Positions 10,948 through 23,788 of a stretch of DNA of 64,000 bases are shown here, piece by piece. The stretch covers positions 78,381-142,380 of the forward strand of contig ARYC01000640.1 of the NCBI GenBank assembly GCA_000711775.1, written 5' to 3'. The notes beneath the pieces are model-generated. The model was not told the origin of the DNA. It saw only the letters and a list, made by a program, of their open reading frames with translations, and made no database searches. This DNA is from Oxytricha trifallax. Its lineage: Eukaryota; Ciliophora; Spirotrichea; Sporadotrichida; Oxytrichidae. Each line of letters starts with the position of its first letter. Position 1 is the stretch's first letter. Position numbers and translations under genes: made by a program.

Positions 10948-13831
10948 TTATGGTGTACTTACGATTTTAATTCTATAAAAAATTGGAAACAAATCGGAAT
11001 GTAAAATAGTTTAAGGAAAAAAGATTTTATTAATCAAAATTTTTTTTTCAAATAAAAAGAAACTAAGATAAAGAAAATCTTCCATTATTCAAATATTTAA
11101 AAAGTTATAAATAGACGAGACATGGCATGAAAATATTTTCAAAATAAAGTTAAATATATAATCAAAATTGAATTTAAAAATGCAAAAAAATTTAAAACTT
11201 TAAATTCATAATAAACAACTCTGAAAGATTAACGAATAATTAAACTATTCAAATTGAAAGCAAAAATTAAAGAGATTAATTAATCGAATAAAACTTAAAT
11301 TACTTATTTGAAAGGCGTAAAATATAAAAAAACCTAATAAAAACACTTAATTAATTAAAATTTAATTATTTAAATTATATCAATTTTTAATTATGTTAGA
11401 TTCACTCGAATTTATCAGAATTTTTGTTTTTTTTGAAACTCTTACTGAATCATTATAGATAACGCAATTAAGTTTCATAAGTAAAAATAACCACAATATT
11501 AATTACTGATGTTAAATCAATCCAAAATAGAGAATTTAAGTGAATTTATTTAGGCTTAAATATTTATTTTTATTTGGTTATTAATAAATTGCTGTATTTC
11601 TATCAAAGTACTTGAAAAAAATTCCGAAAATACAAATAATATTTTCAATCCATGATAAAAATTTTGATACACAAACTTTGAATAGTGATCAATATCTATT
11701 TCTTCGTTGAATTGAAAACTAGAAAATATTTTTTATAAATTTAAATATTAATTTAATCATTTCAAATTTATGTATAATCAAATTAAAATAGATAAATTAT
11801 ATTGTATTTAAAAAGTTAATTATTTCTATAAATATTTTATAATATTTAACTTTAATTTAATCTATAATTAATGATACAATTTAATATACAATTAATTATT
11901 GTATAATATAAATTAATTTTTATTTTTTTATTGATGTCAAATACGGCGGTTAATAATAAAATGAAAAATTTTATTATATTTTATATAATATTATTATTTA
12001 ATTTAACTTTTATTTTCTATATTTCATTTGATTTTATTTGTAATATATATATATATATATATATATATAAGTATATCAACAAATATATATAAGAATTATT
12101 TTTAATTTAATTAATGTATATTAAGAATTTAAATTTATTCAATTATTTATTTATAATCTGCATTTTAATTTAATGAAAATCCTCTTATAGAGCATTGTTA
12201 TTATTATATTGCATTTAATATGACTGATAAAAAGAAATTTTTTAAACCAATAAATTAATTCAATGAAAACAAATTAGCTTAACTCTATTAATTTTTGTAA
12301 AATAAATGCCAAATAAAATTCAAATATTTTCAAATATTAAAGCAAAGAGGATGTCATAAAAATGAGAAATTTTCAAGATTAAATTAGAATATTATAAATA
12401 ACTTATTTTGAATTAATTGGCATTTAATATTTAAACTTGTATTCTAATAGTCATTAGTAAACTTAAAGTTATTCATATATTTTGATAATCTTAAATAATC
12501 AAATTATTTCAAATATAGACTAAATGATACAATTTGAATAGAGTAATGAATAATAAAAATACTTTTTTATTAAACAAGAAATTTATAACCTCTCTAAGAT
12601 ATTAATTTCGTTCATACATTTAGAGTCATTAAATTAATTAAAATCTATAGTAAAACATTTTATAATAAAAATAAGTTTAGTATCCATAATAAGTCAACTA
12701 TCAAAATTAGTTCGAGCTTAATTATGATGAGGCAATTAATGAAGAGAATTTTTTAATTTTAATAAATTAAGAAAGTAAATTTAAAAACATTGAAAGATTT
12801 TTTTAAAAAATAATATACAAGATAGGATATAATCGGAATAACAAATTAAATAATTAGTAATTTTGTTAATATAATTATTAGAAATTATTTTTTAATTTTT
12901 CGTCACATTAATCGACAAACTATAATGATTAAATAATATTAGATACTGAATGATTTTCTAAGTTAATACTTTATTTTTAAAATGGATGAATCCGTTAAGA
13001 TCATTCAATTCGATGATTCTTATAAAAACATATTTTATTATAATTAAAAATAATTCTAGATATCAAATTATTTCATAACTTATTTAGTTTAGTAAATATA
13101 ATTATTAAAATATTATTTAATTAAACAAAAAATTGACTTAAAAAATAAAATCTGTAATTCCAAATATAATTCTTGAGCTTCAGTTTATTCTAAAAATTCC
13201 AGAACTCTTGGTGGATTTTAAATCATATCTATGCTGAAATTTTTTTTAAAGAAAATAAAATCTAATATTATAATTGATAATTATTAGGATAAAAATAGTT
13301 TTTAAATTACAAAATAAATCTTGAAAACTTTCACATCAAGCTTATTTTTTAACACACCTATATTAAAATAAAAGAAACTTTTTATTTCTTATTTATCTTA
13401 TCAAATTTTGTTTATTTTGAGATTATTTTATATATATTTATAAATTTAACTTGTATTAAATAAACATGAATACTAGATTAATCCGTGATAAGCTATAATA
13501 TTATCTATAAAGCTAATCCGTTATTAAAGCAAAAAAAAAGAGGAGGAATTTTGATAAGATTTTAAAATTCTAAAAAATATAAGATTTAATTAAAATCATC
13601 ATAAAATTATATTAATTACTCCTTTTAGTCATTTTTTAAATACATAATTTAAACAATAAATGTTTATAATAAATATCTTAATAAAAATAATCAAATTAAT
13701 TTGATAATTTTGAAAATTTATTATATTAATAAAATAAAAATGAAATTAATTTTAATATAAAGTTTAATAAATAAGATAATTTAAATATTTTTTCTCTATC
13801 TCAATCCACCCAAGAAGCTTTGTAAGAATAT
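10948..13831. other. AT-rich DNA with a few coding-like segments
   Basis: Mostly very AT-rich, IES-like sequence, including a (TA)n tract at about 12043-12069. Protein-like stretches on the + strand are at 11588-11710 (about 40 codons ending in TGA; motif SIHDKNFDTQTLNSDQY), 12982-13040 (ATG start; MDESVKIIQFDDSYKN) and 13148-13237 (VIPNIILELQ...PELLVDF, ending TGA). They are too short to assign and are best kept as candidate MDSs. Confidence 0.3.
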
Positions 13832-14090
13832 TAATAAAACCCAATTAAATAGTTTAGAACAAAGATTAGGATATATGAGCTTTTAAATTAAATTACAATA
13901 TATTTTTTTTAATTGGCTGAATTTAAAAAATATTAGGAAAAAAACAAATTTACGCACCCTGATTGGTTTATTTTTAGAGACAATTATTCGAGCCAACGGT
14001 TTTAATACTTAGCCAATTATTATTATATTTTAATTTAATTATTCTTATCTCCTAATCTTCGTTCTTAACTGATTAATTGGGTTTTATATT
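13832..14090. mobile_element. Small foldback/MITE, family with 16072-16342
   Basis: About 260 bp with imperfect inverted arms starting TAATAAAACCCAATTAA and a conserved centre containing TTTACGCACCCTGATTGG and GAGACAATTATTCGA. The same centre and arm order recur at 16072-16342. No target duplication could be fixed. Confidence 0.6.
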
Positions 14091-16071
14091 AATATTAAGA
14101 TGATAAAATTTAATTTATTTATAATATTTATAATTATTATTCTGATTAATTTCGAGATTTAAATAAATAGATTTATATATTATAAATAACTATAATATCA
14201 TTAAATTTGTAAAATAAATTAAAACTATCTTCACCTCGATTCTCTTTATAAATTATTATAAACTTTTTAATTTTATTTTATATCATTAATAGTCATAGAA
14301 GTTTGTTAAGGGATTAGTAAATTCATATTTCATAATTGATTAAATTAACAATCTAAAAGTATAAAATAACTATAATAACTATTATTTTAACAATTAGAAT
14401 TATACATTATATATAATCACTCTCTCTATATATATATTACAAACATTTCATTTAAAAATAAAATCATATTTCAAAAATAATTTCCGCTCATAGCTTCGAA
14501 GAATTAATTACATAGTATATTATGCAAACCAGAAGAACATGATATTATAAAGATATAATATAAATTTGTAAACTTATTTATTGTAATCATTAAAAAATAC
14601 TTTATAAAATTATATTTTATTTTATAATTAAGAAAGGATTTTTTTAAACATTTTTGCCGAGATACTTAACTTGACCCATAGAAATCCTATTTTTTGAAGT
14701 CCTTGTATTATATCGAAATTATTGAAAATATGTTTCTTCAATAATTTATGATAATTAGAATATTTTTAATAATAATGACTGTTTAAAATAATTTATTAAT
14801 TTCTCTTGTTGCTGACAAAAAGTAGCTGTAAAATTTAACCTGAATATATAATTTATAGGATAATTATAGTTTTTGTATTTTTAAATATTATTTCATTTTT
14901 TATTATTTTAATTTTAAGATTTGTTTGTATTTATTATAAATAATTAATTATATATTTAAATTTTTATTAACAATTAAATAGATTTATGTATCTTAAAAAT
15001 CCTCTTCATTTCAATTATTTTAAATTATTAATAATAAATTTGTTACATTATTAATTTATATTTAAAATATTAGTAATCATGCGAACCATAGATAGAAGCT
15101 ATAATAAAAATAAAGGAAATTAATCTCTATATTTTTTTTCTCAGTACTTATATACATTTTCTGTTAATTCTTCTTATCCTTCTCACAATAATTGGTCCAA
15201 GTGTACTATCAAGTACTTATTTATCAGAAGCATAGAATTTAGAATTAAAACTTCAATTTAATATTATTGTTAAAATTTAGCTTTTTTAAAGAAAGTAATT
15301 AATTTTATAATAATTAATGAATTAATTATTATTATTATATTATGATGTTTTATTTATTGAAAATTGAATGACAGTATGCACTCTGATTTTAATTTATTAA
15401 TTTTAAATTGGTATTTTATAACATATATATATATATATATATATGTTATAAAATACCAATTTTAATCATATTTTTTATTTGATAAAAATACATAATTTTT
15501 ATAAGTTTTTGTCTGGAGCAGGATTTTTGAATCATTTTCAACAAAGAAATATCTTTAAAAAATAATAATCAAATTACAATTAAGTTTAATAAAAGTTTTA
15601 GTTAAATAATGAAACCCATCCGTGACTATGATTTTTCAAGAAACGAAAAAGAGGGCAAATAGATTAACGAAGATATAATAATAATATAGAATTATTTAAA
15701 GATTATAACTTAATTATAAGGCCTTTAAGAAAAAAAGATTAATTATATGATAAATATATCATTGAAATGCATAACTAAATATTGCAATAAATTATTTTAT
15801 TAATTTTTATGCATGTCTATCTGATTTATCTTTCTTCATGGATTCATTAACATCAATCACAATTTATAAGAAAGAGTTATCATTAATTAAAGTGTTATCA
15901 ATAGTAAAATATACATATAGATATTTCTGAGTTTTATTTTGTAAAAAAAACAACTTAACTTAATATTTTAAAAATTATAAAAGAATTTTTCCACAATCTT
16001 CTAAATCTTGCTAGGTAAGAGCAAAAGAAATAAATTTAGTAAGATTTACTTTATTAAAATAGTTACATGTT
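14091..16071. other. AT-rich region without supported genes
   Basis: Nothing coding that I can support. The only structure is the hairpin at 15405-15463. Confidence 0.5.
15405..15463. repeat. Perfect AT hairpin with (TA)n centre
   Basis: AAATTGGTATTTTATAACAT followed by TA repeats and the exact reverse complement; about 59 bp in all. Confidence 0.75.
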
Positions 16072-16342
16072 TTAATAATACCCCATTAGTCAATTAAAAA
16101 TGAATATTGGGGATTAAGATTAATAAAATTAAAATTAAATTATTATTGGCTGAAATTAATTATAATTAGGCTAAAAAAGAATTTACGCACTCTGATTGGT
16201 TTATTTTATAGAGACAATTATCGAACCAATGGTTTTAATAATTAGCCAAAACTTTATTAATTTACGCCAATAATAAATATATTTTAATTTTATTAATCTT
16301 AATCCCCTATATTCATTCTTAATTGAGAACGGGGTTTTATAA
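16072..16342. mobile_element. Small foldback/MITE, second copy of the 13.8-kb family
   Basis: About 270 bp. Inverted arms run from ACCCCATTAGTCAATTAA to the inverted match ending AACGGGGTTTTATA. The centre TTTACGCACTCTGATTGG and GAGACAATTATCGAACC matches the copy at 13.9 kb. Its right end is directly abutted by the element at 16351, whose left target duplication begins at the next base. Confidence 0.65.
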
Positions 16343-16350
16343 GAAATTAG

Positions 16351-16825
16351 GGGGGGGGGGGAAGTTTCCTGCACGCTTTATTTTATTTATGTAAATTTAA
16401 TAAATTTGACTTAAATTAACAAATTTAATATTTTTATGAACCATTTAATATAAAGACCACATTGATCATCATTGAAGTAGTTCAAAAAAATATAGTTTAA
16501 CATTATATAGGTATGGTAAGAAAAAGGTAAATTCAATCATAATTACAATAACAATCGGATACAATCATTATAATATTTAAGAGACAGAACTTGCAAATAC
16601 CATATAAAAAATGTCAGAGTTTTTGGAATCTGAAGAGAGATATTGAATATTGATTAATAAATTAAAGTATGATAATAAAAATAAAAATAGTCCTGAAGTT
16701 TGTTGATGGTTGTTATAAAGATTAATTTGATAAAAAAAATAAAAATCAAAATTAAAAAAAGAGTGCAGGAAACTTCCCTAAAATTTTTTTTTATATAATA
16801 ACCAGTGCAGGAAACTTCCCCCCCC
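16351..16825. mobile_element. Foldback element, GGGGGGAAGTTTCCTG family, 8-bp target duplication
   Basis: 475 bp. Ends are a G12 tract followed by AAGTTTCCTGCACGC, with the inverted match GTGCAGGAAACTTCC-C7 on the right and an internal second copy of the motif. Flanked by GAAATTAG at 16343-16350 and 16826-16833. Same family as 4651-5133. Non-coding. Confidence 0.85.
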
Positions 16826-16833
16826 GAAATTAG

Positions 16834-17129
16834 TTTTTTGACCTACTGTCCAGAAGGTTGGTCAGCTGACCAATTTTCTGGTAGGGTAGGGGATTTTGAA
16901 CCAAGAGTTCGCTGATATTTGTACCTGATAAAATCAGTGAATATCCCAGAGTTCTGTAGTGTCTGTGCCTTGTAAAAAGCACGGGATACTCGCACGGGGC
17001 TGGTATGACATTAAATAGCAGCACATGACCCGGATTGGAAATCCGGAGTGGTAACATGGAAGAAAGGACACTTGTTTGGACTACTGTCGAGTTTATTGGT
17101 GACCACAACTGATGCTTTCGGAGGATTTA
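16834..17129. other. GC-rich orphan block
   Basis: About 300 bp of balanced composition. On the minus strand 92 codons (16830-17108) lack a stop even in the standard code, but the translation shows no known motif and nothing else supports a gene. It contains small hairpins (GGTCAGCTGACC; CCGGATT-loop-AATCCGG). It may be the edge of an unknown repeat or an untranslated RNA. Confidence 0.3.
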
Positions 17130-17500
17130 TGATAAATAATAAGAAAAATAGATGATTATAAGAATTTGATTAAGATTAATAAGAATACTTTAAAAATAAA
17201 ATGGAAGAGAAGCAACTCAAACAGCTTTGCCATTCTTATATTCACCACAATACATATCACCATTACTAATTATCATGACGCCTTTCCTGTTCCTTTCTGT
17301 TTCTTTGCAAAGTCTTAGCTAAAGTCAGTCACTGTTCTTACCAGGTAGAACCTCAAAAAAATAAAAATTTTAGATATCTTTTTTGTAACTTACATTTTTA
17401 GTGAGTGAAACTGCTCCACCAGCGTCGCCATTAAAAGTATTCTTATTAATCTTAATCAAATTCTTATAATCATCTATTTTTCTTATTATTTATCATAATT
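17130..17500. mobile_element. Inverted-repeat element with unique centre
   Basis: Terminal inverted repeats of about 68 bp start ATGATAAATAATAAGAAAAA and end with the exact complement at 17500. The roughly 230-bp centre is not self-complementary and is richer in G+C. No clear target duplication. It abuts the gene-like region that starts at 17505. Confidence 0.65.
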
Positions 17501-17504
17501 GATC

Positions 17505-17987
17505 ATGAGGAAGATTACCTTCAGTATTATTTGGCCTTAATATTAATTTCCAAATTACTTAACTAACTAACTATAAGAAAAGTAGAGTAATTTAAGAGAT
17601 GAAGCATAAAAAAATTATCCGACTTATTTTAAGGATTTTCGTTTGATTCAGGAAAAATTGCGAAAAAAATACTAATGACTTAGATTTTGAATTTTGGTAG
17701 AGGTTTTCTTAATTAAAATTTAATTTACAATTCAGAAAAAGGAAATTGCTAAATTCTTTATTAACTAACTATTTAAAATTTCATATAAAAACATTTTTAT
17801 TAGTTAAAACACTCATTGATTAATTTTAATCACTGGGAATATCCACTTTGAAAACAATTTTCAAAAATGGGAAAAAAATTTATTAACATTTCATGATGAC
17901 AAAATTAAGATCACTTCCATATTCATTCTTTTTATCGAAGATGCCTATGCTGAGAGCATTAAATTAAAACTATCATTTCAAGCATGA
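17505..17987 (+). pseudogene. Gene-like region broken by frame changes; product unknown
   Basis: From ATG 17505 a frame of 57 codons ends at TGA 17676-17678 (ends in DEAQKNYPTYFKDFRLIQ...RKKYQ). A frame shift at an A7 run near 17665 opens another protein-like stretch (DLDFEFWQRFSQLKF and on to about 17815). A third stretch, 17820-17987, is back in the first frame (TGNIHFENNFQKWEKNLL, then FHDDKIK..EDAYAESIK, then TGA). The three pieces together look like one protein of about 160 residues with two 1-bp shifts, either a decayed gene or MDSs with tiny unseen IESs. No family recognised. Confidence 0.45.
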
Positions 17988-19110
17988 AAAGAAAATGGGA
18001 ATAAAAAATAAAATAAAATTTTCAATTAATTTAGGAAAAAAAGAAGACAACCGCTTCATGGAATAGATTTCAGTGATATAAATACAAAAACGTAAATTAA
18101 TTAATTTTTTATAATTAAATAGATATATCCTTAAAAATATAAAATTATTTAAATATTTATTTAAAGAATAGAAAATATAAAATTATATTAATATTTTTAA
18201 TCAAAGTTGTAAATCTTATTTATCTTTATTACCATCATAGATTAAAATATTAAATGAAAATTATATTTAATTTATATATAAAATAAATTAATTTTTATAA
18301 AATGATTATTCTTTTTTGTCATTTTATCATTTTATTTATAAATATTAAATTGAATATTTATTTTTGTAAATCTGAAAGCTGCGCTGCGCCATCGTCTAAA
18401 TAGTAAATTTATATGATTTCCAAATTAAAGTCCTTTTAGCTTTTTTTTATTTATTTTAGAGTATACAGAATATTTCATAATTAAATAAAATTACATAAGA
18501 TTTAAAGATTCTATATATTTTATCGGTATATATTAATTAAATAGTTCTAAAATTTTTAATAAAAAAGATTTATTAAATAAAAGTTTACAATTATTGCATT
18601 TAAGTTTACATATTTGATTTATATTTATACGTAAATTCCATAACATAATATTAATAAAATAATAAATTATATAAATTAGAGAAATTTTAATTTAAATAAT
18701 TTTATGATATATTTTAATTATTTCATACTCATCATAGCTTCTATTTAAATTAATATTTAATATAAACTAATATTAACGTAACCGATTCGACCTATAACTG
18801 AAAAATATATAATAATTATAAGGGATATGTGTGGAATTAACAATAAAACAAAACAAGAGTTGAACCACAGGATGGCAGTTATCAGCAACATAATATCAAT
18901 CAACGAACTAATTCCACTCAAATAAAATAATTTATGTATCATTATTTTTAAACTGAAGTCAATTCTTGTTCATAATGTAAATCCATGTCTTTTATTATAA
19001 TTAAATACTTATTTTATATATAATTATATAAATAATAGAGAGAGAGAAAAGAATAGAAGTCAAAATAAAAAATATAAGGAAGAAAAACATTTAAATATAG
19101 TAAATTTAAT
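17988..19110. other. AT-rich spacer
   Basis: No supported gene. A short Lys-rich frame continues to about 18060, then only AT-rich sequence. Confidence 0.5.
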
Positions 19111-19113
19111 ATT

Positions 19114-19912
19114 CCGTAGATTTAATATAGAAATCCATTTTAATCACAATGGAAGTTTTAGTGATTAAAATTTAACTTATTAATTAATTAAATTTAATGT
19201 GAAACTTTTAATTAATAAATCATTCTACCTTTATCATAGTAGAAGACTGCTTCATCACTTTTCACGATCACAGTAGTTGAAAATTATCATTCTATAACTC
19301 TCTGTGACTACTATAGCTGCCATCATTCTTACATTTGTGTCAACATTCTGACAATTGTGATTGTTCTTACTGTTGTGATTATTTTCATAAATAGGACTTT
19401 TACTGTGATTAATCACAAAAAATCACAAAATTTGGGTATTGGGATTAAAATAATCACATTAAGAATTCTTACTCAAGAATATAGAAGTTTCTACTTTACA
19501 CAGCTATTTTTTATTGATATACTTACTTTTATTTCAACATTTCTATATTCTTGAGTAAGAATTCTTAATGTGATTATTTTAATCCCAATACCCAAATTTT
19601 GTGATTTTTTGTGATTAATCACAGTAAAAGTCCTATTTATGAAAATAATCACAACAGTAAGAACAATCACAATTGTCAGAATGTTGACACAAATGTAAGA
19701 ATGATGGCAGCTATAGTAGTCACAGAGAGTTATAGAATGATAATTTTCAACTACTGTGATCGTGAAAAGTGATGAAGCAGTCTTCTACTATGATAAAGGT
19801 AGAATGATTTATTAATTAAAAGTTTCACATTAAATTTAATTAATTAATAAGTTAAATTTTAATCACTAAAACTTCCATTGTGATTAAAATGGATTTCTAT
19901 ATAAATCTACGG
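19114..19912. mobile_element. Palindromic element (799 bp) with 3-bp ATT duplication
   Basis: Nearly perfect palindrome: arms of about 370 bp from CCGTAGATTTA to TAAATCTACGG and a short loop at about 19485-19540. Flanked by ATT at 19111-19113 and 19913-19915. ATT fits the ANT target rule of TBE transposons, so mobilisation by a TBE transposase is possible but unproven. It inserted exactly at the left edge of the TTGTAGG MITE that follows. Confidence 0.8.
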
Positions 19913-19913
19913 A

Positions 19914-20332
19914 TTGTAGGAATACATTTGATATGGGAAATTAATATGAAATTAAATAATAAAAATATCAAAATCTTGGCAGTTAACTATCTGGAAGCCT
20001 AGACAATATAGTACTTGTTTGATAGAGAATTCAAAATTAGCTGGACTTTACTATTGGCTGTATGTATCTCTCTATCGAATTCTTGAAGCGAGATAACTCG
20101 ACTTTAATTTAAGCATTAAAATCAACTAAAAAAATCACCAAAAATAAAAGTCGAGTTATCTCGCTTCAGGAATGCGATAGAGAGGTACCGCCAATAGTAA
20201 AGTCCAGCTAATTTAATTCTCTATCAAACAAGTACTATATTGTCTAGGCTTCCAGAAAGTTAACTGCCAAGATTTTGATATTTTTATTATTTAATTTCAT
20301 ATTAATTTTCCATATCAAATGTACTCCTACAA
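19914..20332. mobile_element. TTGTAGG MITE, copy 1 (419 bp, TA target)
   Basis: Inverted ends TTGTAGGAATACATTTGAT / ATCAAATGTACTCCTACAA and long complementary arms containing GTTAACT, TAGTAAAGTCCAGCTAA and AAGCGAGATAACTCG. A TA follows the right end; the left TA was separated by the insertion of the 19114 palindrome. Ends and TA target are Tc1/mariner-like. Other copies: 27008, 58885, 59490 and a degenerate one near 34974. Confidence 0.85.
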
Positions 20333-21114
20333 TATTTTTTATATTTAATTCTAAGATTACTTAGAAAAAGCAAAATCTTAAATTAAAATCTTTGAATTTA
20401 TTATTATTATTGAAAAATAAAAGGTTTATAGTCAAATCCTTAGAGAATCAACTATTAATACCTTTATTTATTTGTTTAGAATATCTATTTTATTATTTTT
20501 ATTTCTTAATTAATTAATTAAAATGGTTTAAAAAATACATTTTTATTAACTTAAAAAATGAGAAATAAAATATAATGAATTCTATAAATATTTCCAAATT
20601 TTTGCCATTCTTTTTTTGTAAATATTATTTATTATTAATACTTTATTGAAATTTTAAAAATGACAAATACATTTAATTCGGAGGTGTGTGTCACCTCGGT
20701 TTAGAGAGTCAAAAGGTGCTAGTTTAAGATTTAAAATAATAAATAGTTTATCTCCAGTTTATATTAATTCAAAATATAAATTTAAAAGAATATATAATAA
20801 ATAAATTATTGAAATATTATAATGTAATTTCAATTATTTCGTAATAAAAAATAAATTATTACAGAGTGATGTGTTAGATTAAATATTAAATGAATAATTA
20901 AAATAAGATCAATGACAAATATAAAATATTTATATATTTACTATAATAATTTTAATTATTTTTAGGTTTTTATATCTAACAATCCTTTAAATTTTACTTT
21001 TCTTATTTTTATAATTAACATATCTGTATCTCTATTATAAAATTTTTGAACGTTATTTTTAATTTATATTAATTGTGAAAATCTTATAGTTTTAATTATA
21101 ATATCAAAGTATAA
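20333..21114. other. AT-rich, with weak coding-like stretch and a small hairpin
   Basis: GAGGTG-TGTGT-CACCTC (20681-20697) is a perfect 6-bp-stem hairpin. A + strand stretch at about 20413-20525 reads as protein-like (VYSQILRESTINTFIYLFR) but is too short to assign. Confidence 0.3.
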
Positions 21115-22095
21115 ATGAAACCAGTAAAGGAAGTAAATATTACTTACAGCTTAGAAATTTTTTCTGATTTATTATAATATATTTTAATGTAAAAAAAACC
21201 TGATATTGATGATGCTTAATTTTCTGATGGAAATAAAATTCCTGGATTAAATAAAATTGATGATATCAAACGAAACAATAATAAATTTACGGTTAATAAA
21301 ATCGAGTATTTTTATTAGAAATATATTAATTTATATTTTATTATATGGAGCGAAAACTAAAACTTAACATGAATATAAGTTTTCAAATAATTATAATTAA
21401 ACAATTTAGAATTAATCACATAAAATCAGCATATGTCATTTAAAGAAAGTTTATATTTTAATTTTCTCAAAGAAATCATTATTTTTAAAGCAATTTATAG
21501 CATCATAGCTTTTTAACAAACTAACTAACTTTATAAGAGGGTAAACTAATTAAAGAAATTAAGATAATAATGGTAAGTGAGGAATTTTTTGAAAAAATTA
21601 GAAGTTCAAAAAGAGAACCTACTTACATAAAAATTTTAATTTCTCTTTATATTCTATTATAACTAAGAATATTTATATAAAAAGAAATTAGATTTTGATA
21701 TAGTTTAAGGAAGCTCGATAAAATTTAAAGTACTAAACAATTTATATTTTTAATTTAAATAATTTAATTATACACTGTAAAGTTTAGAAATTATAATTTT
21801 AAATTTGTCGTATGAGATTTATCAATTTTTCATTTAATATATTCTTTTAATAAATATTTTTTCAAATTTTAATTAATCATTTCAGTACATTGATTCAATT
21901 GAAAGCGGTTCCCAAAATAGTTGTAGAAAATTGAGTTTAATTTTAAAATTTAAATTTTTTTTAGAAAATATCACATACAAGAGTAAAATATTAAGAAAAA
22001 CAAGATAAAATAAAAAAAAATAATAAATATTAATTCATACTTAATCTTAATTATTTAAGTAAATGTAAATATATTTAGAGATTTCAGCAATTTGA
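21115..22095 (+). pseudogene. Gene-like frame with one in-frame TGA; product unknown
   Basis: ATG 21115 opens 85 codons to TGA 21370-21372 with distinctly protein-like content (MKPVKEVNITYSLEIF; KKPDIDDAQFSDGNKIPG). The same frame then reopens, with an ATG at 21433, and stays open to TGA 22093-22095 (221 more codons), although the last 50 codons are AT-noise. One gene with a nonsense TGA, or two neighbouring MDSs in the same frame, are both possible. No family recognised. Confidence 0.45.
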
Positions 22096-22712
22096 AGCTC
22101 AAAAATGTATTTTCCCTAACATAATAATGACAGTTAATTTCAATAATTTTTGGACTACATTTAATTAATAAATAAAAATATATTATTTAATTATATTTAT
22201 GTTATTATTATGTTTATTCATGCTTAATTACTCATAATAATTTCAATTTATATAGATTTAATTGGTTAAATAAAACATTAATTATTATGTTAATTACTAA
22301 AATAATATTGTAAATTAAGTAATATCATCTAATATATAAACTTTTTATTTTACTCGTAATGCGTTATCGATTAACTTTTTAAATTAATTTTTTAATAAAG
22401 AATGTAAAATATTTAAGAATATTAAGAAATTAAAATATTAGCTCCTTATTTTTGTCAAGAATTTTATTCCATTATTTAAATTTGTTAGTATAATAATAAT
22501 AATAAGGGTGGGAAGTAACTTAGTCAGTCTATGAAGAAAAAAAAGACATTTCTTTCTTCAACCATATTTAAATTAAAAATATTTTTATTTTTTATGATAA
22601 TTTTCTTAATTAACAATAGCTAAGTATAGTATAAATATTAAAATTGTTGAGGTGTTAATTTATTAGTATAAAGATTTCTAATTTAAATCATATTAATAAA
22701 GTAATTTTACTA
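22096..22712. other. AT-rich spacer
   Basis: No gene or repeat seen apart from short AT runs. Confidence 0.5.
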
Positions 22713-23788
22713 TAATATTGATAAAATAGATAAAAATAGGAAATTTGAGAAATAAAGATCAATTTTAAATATATTTGTAGTTACAACTGTCATCAATTAG
22801 GAGTACCATTAATATTAATTTGATTTAGATTTTAAATTTAATTAATTAATAAAATCAAACATATATATTATAAAGTGGTCAGGTGGTCTGGCTGGAATTT
22901 TTGGTGGTCCACCGCAAATGTATATATATTTAATTGATATTACAATTGTATATTAATCAATACTAGGTTCACTCATCAGACATCTCTCCTCTGTCGTTGA
23001 CCACCTAATGTGTGTTCTCAATCGTCTGCCTTCTTGGCTCCCTGATAGGTTTGAAAACTTGAGTAGAGGAACCGGGCTACCATTGGCGCTGTTATAGAGA
23101 ATGCCTCTTCCCCGTTTTGTGTCGGTTTCTCGGATTGACAGAGCAGACATCTCAACTTGAAAGCATAGGCACTCTAGGGACCCATCTTGCTACCACTGCC
23201 CTTGCGCATATATCAGTGAAGTATGGCTTATTGGCTCCAGTGGAGTCTGTCTTGTAGCGAAAAAAAGGAAAGCGTAGGCAGTACATCTAATTGGAACGAT
23301 GGGTGTAGGCATCGATGTGACTGAAACCCGGAATTTGACTCGTCATTAAGCATTGGCACTGCCTCTAGAGGTACGAGCTGCCCTCGCTTTGATCTTTGAA
23401 TCTGTATGAAGAAATAATGACACTTGTGAGACATTACTATTAGTTTACTTAGTGAGTCTCGGAGCAGAAATAAAGTCACGATAGCCTCTCAGTCATTTAT
23501 ATATCCGCCGTAGTGGTGTCCGGTGTGTTGGTTCAATTGTAGTTCTACACATTGTAATATCAATTAAATATATATACATTAGCGGTGGACCACCAAAAAC
23601 TCCAGCCAGACCACCTGACCACATTTTAATATATATATTTTATTTTATTAATTAATTAATTAAATTTAAAATCTAAATCAAATTTGTATTAATGGTACTC
23701 CTAATTCATGACAGTTGTAACTACAAATATATTTAAAATTGATCTTTATTTCTCAAATTTCCTATTTTTATCTATTATAACAATATTA
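22713..23788. mobile_element. Foldback element with GC-rich core, copy 1
   Basis: About 1.08 kb. Inverted arms of roughly 240 bp contain TGGTCAGGTGGTCTGGCTGG and GGTGGTCCACC near the inner edge. Between them is a roughly 600-bp core of near-balanced composition. The core shares segments with the element at 45438 (GTCTGTCTTG.AGCGAA, ACATCTAATT.GAACGAT, GGCACTGC, GAGCTGCCCTC). Minus-strand frames exist in both cores but are not conserved as protein, so the core is probably non-coding. No clear target duplication. Confidence 0.75.

Noticed and set aside
17671..18375. A 235-codon TGA-free frame as a gene in its own right
   Set aside because: Only the first 45 codons are protein-like; beyond 17820 another frame is more convincing and the rest is AT-rich noise, where TGA is rare by chance.
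20681..20697. GAGGTG...CACCTC hairpin as a regulatory RNA
   Set aside because: Six-bp stem with no context; could be chance.
23228..23479. Minus-strand frames in the GC-rich cores of the two foldback elements as transposase genes
   Set aside because: The shared DNA blocks fall in different frames in the two copies, so no protein is conserved.
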